From Verrucomicrobiota bacterium (GTDB lineage: Bacteria > Verrucomicrobiota > Verrucomicrobiia > Limisphaerales > UBA8199): a stretch of DNA of 16,248 nt. Positions 13,811 to 16,248 of this stretch are shown piece by piece (within the stretch, counting starts at the first letter, position 1; the number at the start of each line of letters is the position of its first letter). Under the pieces are notes generated by a model. It did no database searches, was not told the origin of the DNA, and saw nothing but the letters and a program-made list of their open reading frames with translations. The stretch is from NCBI GenBank assembly GCA_026397855.1, contig JAPLUA010000112.1, positions 1 through 16,248 on the forward strand. Direction: 5' to 3'. The position numbers and the translations under genes were made by a program.

Positions 13811-14401
13811 ATGAAAAGATTCTTGTTTGTTTGTGCAACACTCACGCTTTGCTTGACACCGCTGGCGCGCGCCCAGGACGCGGCGACGCAGGAGCGGCTC
13901 GACAAGCTGAGCGGCCGGATTGACGACCTGATCGCCGGGCAGGACTCCCTGACCAAGCAGATGAGCGAACTGCGCCGGGAATTGGAGTCTGTCCGCGAGG
14001 TGGCATCCAAGCCGCCGGGAAACTGGGCCAGCCCGGAGGATCTCAAGCGCGTGGCCAGGGCCGTCGAGGACGTTGACCGCAAGCGGATAGCCGACTCGGA
14101 GCTGGTGCAGAAGCAGCTGGAGAAGATCCGGCAGGCGCTGGACCGGCCGATTCCCCAGCCGAAGAAGCTCACCTCGGCCCCCGCCAGGGACAACCCGGCC
14201 CCCGAGAAGCCGGCCCGGCCGGAGCAGGGCGTCGAGCACGTGATCAAACAGGGCGAGACCCTCTCGGCCATTGTGCAGGGTTGCCGGGAGCAGAAAATCA
14301 AAGTCACCCAGAAGCAGATCCTCGATGCGAACCCCGGGTTGAAGGCCGACCTGATGATCCCGGGGAAGAAGATATTCATTCCCGCGCAGCCGCAGCCCTG
14401 A
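13811..14401 (+). CDS. Exported coiled-coil protein with C-terminal LysM domain
   Basis: 196 residues. A signal peptide, MKRFLFVCATLTLCLTPLARA, is probably cut after Ala21. Residues about 25-65 and 85-110 are heptad-rich helices (DKLSGRIDDLIAGQDSLTKQM and similar), likely coiled coil. A Pro/Ala/Lys linker (112-138) leads to a LysM domain (about 141-191): EHVIKQGETLSAIVQ, then QKQILDANPGLKADLMIPGKKIFIP. LysM binds N-acetylglucosamine polymers, so the protein probably sits in the periplasm on peptidoglycan. It lies beside the murA and uppP cell-wall genes but on its own promoter. Confidence 0.85.
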   Translation: MKRFLFVCATLTLCLTPLARAQDAATQERLDKLSGRIDDLIAGQDSLTKQMSELRRELESVREVASKPPGNWASPEDLKRVARAVEDVDRKRIADSELVQKQLEKIRQALDRPIPQPKKLTSAPARDNPAPEKPARPEQGVEHVIKQGETLSAIVQGCREQKIKVTQKQILDANPGLKADLMIPGKKIFIPAQPQP

Positions 14402-14416
14402 GTCGGGCCCGGCGGT

Positions 14417-15220
14417 TCAGCTGACCCCGGCCAGCAGCAGGATTCCGATCAGGATGGCCAGGGCGATACGGTAGTAGCCGAAAAGGGTGAACGTGTGCGT
14501 CTGCACATAGCGCAGCAGCCATTTGACCACGATAAAGGAGACGATTGCCGACACGATAAAGCCGAGCAGCACCGCGCCCCAGTGTTCCGGCGCGGCGCCC
14601 GGCGGGGGATGGTGCAGCGCCTTGAAGATCTTAAGCCCGCTCGCCGCCAGCATCGTCGGGATGCCCACCAGGAAGCAGAATTCCGTCGCCGCCGGGCGCG
14701 TCAGCCCGAGCAGCAGGCAGAGGAGGATGGTGGTGCCGGAGCGTGAGGCACCGGGAAAAACAGCGGCGACAATCTGGCCCAGCCCGACGGCAACGGCAAT
14801 GGTCCATGTCACCCGGTCGCTGAGAGGCCGGCCGCGCAGCCAGGCTTCGACGGCGACAAAGCCGATGCCGCCAGCCAGAAGCGCCAAGGCCACCGGAGCG
14901 AGGCGATCGGGCAGCTTGAACCCCTTCTTCTCCAGGATGAAGCCCAGGGCTCCCGTGAGCACGAAGGCGAGCGCCAGCTTTGCCGCGTAATCGCGGGTTT
15001 CTTTCTCGCGCCAGGCGAAGAGGAACTGGTGAAAGCGCTCACGAAACAGAGGAATCACCGCCAGCACGGCTCCCGCCTGGATCACGACGTTAAACAGGTC
15101 GCTCTGCCGCATGTGCAGCCACTTCTCGGCGATCAGCAGGTGGCCGGTGGAAGAGACCGGCAGGAACTCGGTGATCCCTTCAACAATTCCAAGCAAGATG
15201 ACAACTAACCAATCGGGCAT
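14417..15220 (-). CDS. uppP: Undecaprenyl-diphosphatase UppP (BacA)
   Basis: 267 residues, normal size. The two signature regions are present: EGITEFLPVSSTGHL (14-28), with the paired Glu and the Ser/His of the active site, and FPGASRSGTT (155-164), with the conserved Arg. The rest is a string of hydrophobic membrane helices. The enzyme dephosphorylates undecaprenyl diphosphate to recycle the lipid carrier of peptidoglycan synthesis, and extra copies give bacitracin resistance. The ATG at 15220 starts the first helix. On the minus strand TATAGT ends 11 nt upstream. The 3' end is 15 nt from the convergent LysM gene, with no evident terminator. Confidence 0.95.
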   Translation of the reverse strand: MPDWLVVILLGIVEGITEFLPVSSTGHLLIAEKWLHMRQSDLFNVVIQAGAVLAVIPLFRERFHQFLFAWREKETRDYAAKLALAFVLTGALGFILEKKGFKLPDRLAPVALALLAGGIGFVAVEAWLRGRPLSDRVTWTIAVAVGLGQIVAAVFPGASRSGTTILLCLLLGLTRPAATEFCFLVGIPTMLAASGLKIFKALHHPPPGAAPEHWGAVLLGFIVSAIVSFIVVKWLLRYVQTHTFTLFGYYRIALAILIGILLLAGVS

Positions 15221-15477
15221 TGCGTGTAGAGACTATAAAATCGGCCCGAGGACAAGCCGCAAATGCAAAGCCGCTTGTAACATTTCCTGCCTGCACGCCC
15301 GGCTGACCTTGTCCCAAAGGGCTCCCCAGCCCTTCCCGGCCCCCCCAGTAGCCAGCCTCCCCGATAGCTCAACGGTGGAACAACGGTATTGCCCCGGTAG
15401 CGCTACGGTATTGCTACGGTAGCGCGCCCATGTTGATCAGATCAACATGGGGCCGCTACCGTACAGGCCAAAAACGC
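15221..15477. other. Non-coding gap upstream of uppP, holding family A repeats
   Basis: No credible gene on either strand. The uppP-proximal part carries a TATAGT-type -10 box (15232-15237, minus strand). The distal half is filled by family A palindromes. A stretch near 15364-15380 (ATAGCTCAACGGTGG) resembles a tRNA D-arm, but no anticodon or T-arm follows. Confidence 0.5.
15383..15463. repeat. Palindrome family A, copy 2, with long hairpin
   Basis: 15383-15401 equals, over 19 bp, the reverse complement of 177-195. The 10-mer ACGGTATTGC is repeated at 15383-15392 and 15405-15414. The stretch 15415-15463 folds into a hairpin: TACGGTAGCG pairs with CGCTACCGTA, two mismatched pairs follow, then perfect 12-bp arms 15427-15438 and 15440-15451 around a single A. 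It lies just past the stop of the small minus-strand ORF and could act as its terminator, although no T run follows. Confidence 0.75.
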
Positions 15478-15618
15478 TCAATTGAGGCCCGTCTTTATTG
15501 GCTTTTCTAGCACCTCAGCCATTTCCTCCGGCCACGTGTAACCCCTCGCAACTTCACGCTTCTTGGCCCACCAAACCCCACACATCAACCCACACGCCGT
15601 TGCCTTCGAGGCGGCCAA
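15478..15618 (-). CDS. Small ORF of unknown function after the TN-rich gene
   Basis: From a TTG at 15618 it encodes 46 residues ending GYTWPEEMAEVLEKPIKTGLN; from the ATG at 15585 it would be 35 residues (MCGVWWAKKREVARG and onward). GGAG lies 12 nt before the TTG. It follows the TN-rich gene by 20 nt on the same strand. The composition is protein-like (WPEEMAEVLEKP), unlike the shadow frames around it. It resembles the small accessory ORFs of prophage cassettes, but I recognise no family and it may not be translated. Confidence 0.35.
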   Translation of the reverse strand: MAASKATACGLMCGVWWAKKREVARGYTWPEEMAEVLEKPIKTGLN

Positions 15619-15638
15619 GTTACGCGTTCACTCCATAC

Positions 15639-16248
15639 CTACGAAACCGACGCCTGCGCCTGCTGCAGCCGCTGTGCAATCTCCTGCGCCGTCATCCTCG
15701 CCGCCGGATTGTCGCTGAGCTGTTCCACCAGCCCGGACACCGTCGTAAAAACGCCGCTCTCCTTCTGGTGCTCCATCAACCACTTCACCAACTGCGCATC
15801 GGCAGCCTGCCCCTGCGGTGTGGTGGTCAGCACGGCTCGGGCCGTCTCGATGCCCTGGACCAAAGCCTCCGTCACCTTGCGATTCCGCACCTGCCGATAC
15901 CCGTGGTAAAGCCCTGCCATCGCCAGCGCCACAATGCTCCCAATGCCAGGCGCAAACGTATTCACCACGGACCCCACCGCATCCATCGCCGCCAAAGCCT
16001 CCGGCCGCGCCACAAGGTTGGTGATCGGCACCTGCACAATGTTGGTGTAGAACACCGGCACCAGGTTCGTCATCACAGCCAGCAACAGATTCGTCGCCAC
16101 CGCCTCTCGCGTCACATAGCCAGACACCGCCCCGCTCGCCGCATTGGTCACATAAACGATGCTGGTCCGCTCCACGACCTCCGACACCACGTTGGTGACC
16201 AGCACCGTGTTCGTCACCACCTGCAACACTGGCGCGTTCGTCCACGAC
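15639..16248 (-). CDS. TN-rich hydrophobic protein, possibly phage-derived; 5' end outside window
   Basis: The frame is open to the window edge (at least 202 residues). The N-terminal visible part is a run of short hydrophobic strands punctuated by Thr-Asn: LQVVTNTVLVTNVV, IVYVTN, REAVATN, LLLAVMTN, VPVFYTN, VQVPITN. Then follow a membrane-like segment, FAPGIGSIVALAMAGLYHGY, a basic stretch (RQVRNRK), and a helical tail (VTEALVQGIETARAVL, then LVKWLMEHQKESGVFTTVSGLVEQL) ending in Gln/Ala-rich helix. A glycine-rich membrane helix followed by a basic patch and a helical VQGIE region recalls phage holin-like or tail-associated hypothetical proteins; this is a resemblance only. The frame has a GTG at 16229, but the TN pattern clearly continues upstream of it (SWTNAPVLQ), so the start is outside. 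Confidence 0.55.
   Translation of the reverse strand, partial: SWTNAPVLQVVTNTVLVTNVVSEVVERTSIVYVTNAASGAVSGYVTREAVATNLLLAVMTNLVPVFYTNIVQVPITNLVARPEALAAMDAVGSVVNTFAPGIGSIVALAMAGLYHGYRQVRNRKVTEALVQGIETARAVLTTTPQGQAADAQLVKWLMEHQKESGVFTTVSGLVEQLSDNPAARMTAQEIAQRLQQAQASVS

Noticed and set aside
15364..15400. tRNA-like D-arm (ATAGCTCAACGGTGG) near the right end
   Set aside because: No acceptor pairing, anticodon stem or GTTCGA T-arm follows; the downstream DNA is the family A repeat.

Overview
The window is GC-rich (often with G/C third positions), densely packed with chromosomal genes and dotted with short palindromic repeats. The gene mix suggests a Verrucomicrobiota-like bacterium: a Tat-dependent Gfo/Idh/MocA oxidoreductase, a prmC-murA pair, a UbiD decarboxylase, a UppP phosphatase, many PIN-domain toxins and few Shine-Dalgarno sequences. 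That assignment is inference from gene style; no rRNA or tRNA is present to confirm it.

Layout. 1-219: the edge of a PIN-domain toxin gene, preceded by the C-terminal scrap of its probable antitoxin, which runs into a perfect 25-bp inverted repeat. 490-2025 (-): UbiD-family decarboxylase carrying an in-frame heptamer repeat. 2296-2929 (-): a complete antitoxin/PIN toxin pair. 3004-4359 (-) and 4475-5518 (+): divergent exported oxidoreductase and YVTN beta-propeller protein. 5632-7806 (+): a 724-residue protein that appears to join a degenerate AAA/ABC-type ATPase domain to a radical-SAM domain; this is the most unusual gene here. 7793-8683 (-): lipid/diacylglycerol kinase, convergent and overlapping. 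8907-10931 (+): a two-gene unit of a membrane-anchored GrpE-like protein and an orphan MalK/UgpC-type ABC ATPase. 13572-11126 (-): prmC, then murA, then a small membrane protein, in which murA carries an internal deletion with frameshift. 13811-14401 (+): exported coiled-coil/LysM protein, convergent with uppP (14417-15220, -). 15478-16248 (-): a small ORF and a 5'-truncated TN-rich protein that may be phage-derived.

Repeats are the second theme. There are three 28-bp arrays of exactly four heptamers (1543, 5521, 13215), two of them inside ubiD and prmC. There are REP-like hairpins with GGAG or GTAG feet (2124, 8767, 13659). A 134-bp MITE-like element with 19-bp terminal inverted repeats and a 7-bp target duplication lies at 13608-13755. 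Another palindrome family sharing a 19-bp identical core sits near both ends of the window.

Regulation: several genes have a recognisable -10 box ending only 6-9 nt before the start codon and no Shine-Dalgarno sequence, which points to leaderless or nearly leaderless transcripts. Gaps: 220-489 and 15221-15477 hold only repeats; 10932-11125 shows nothing I recognise.
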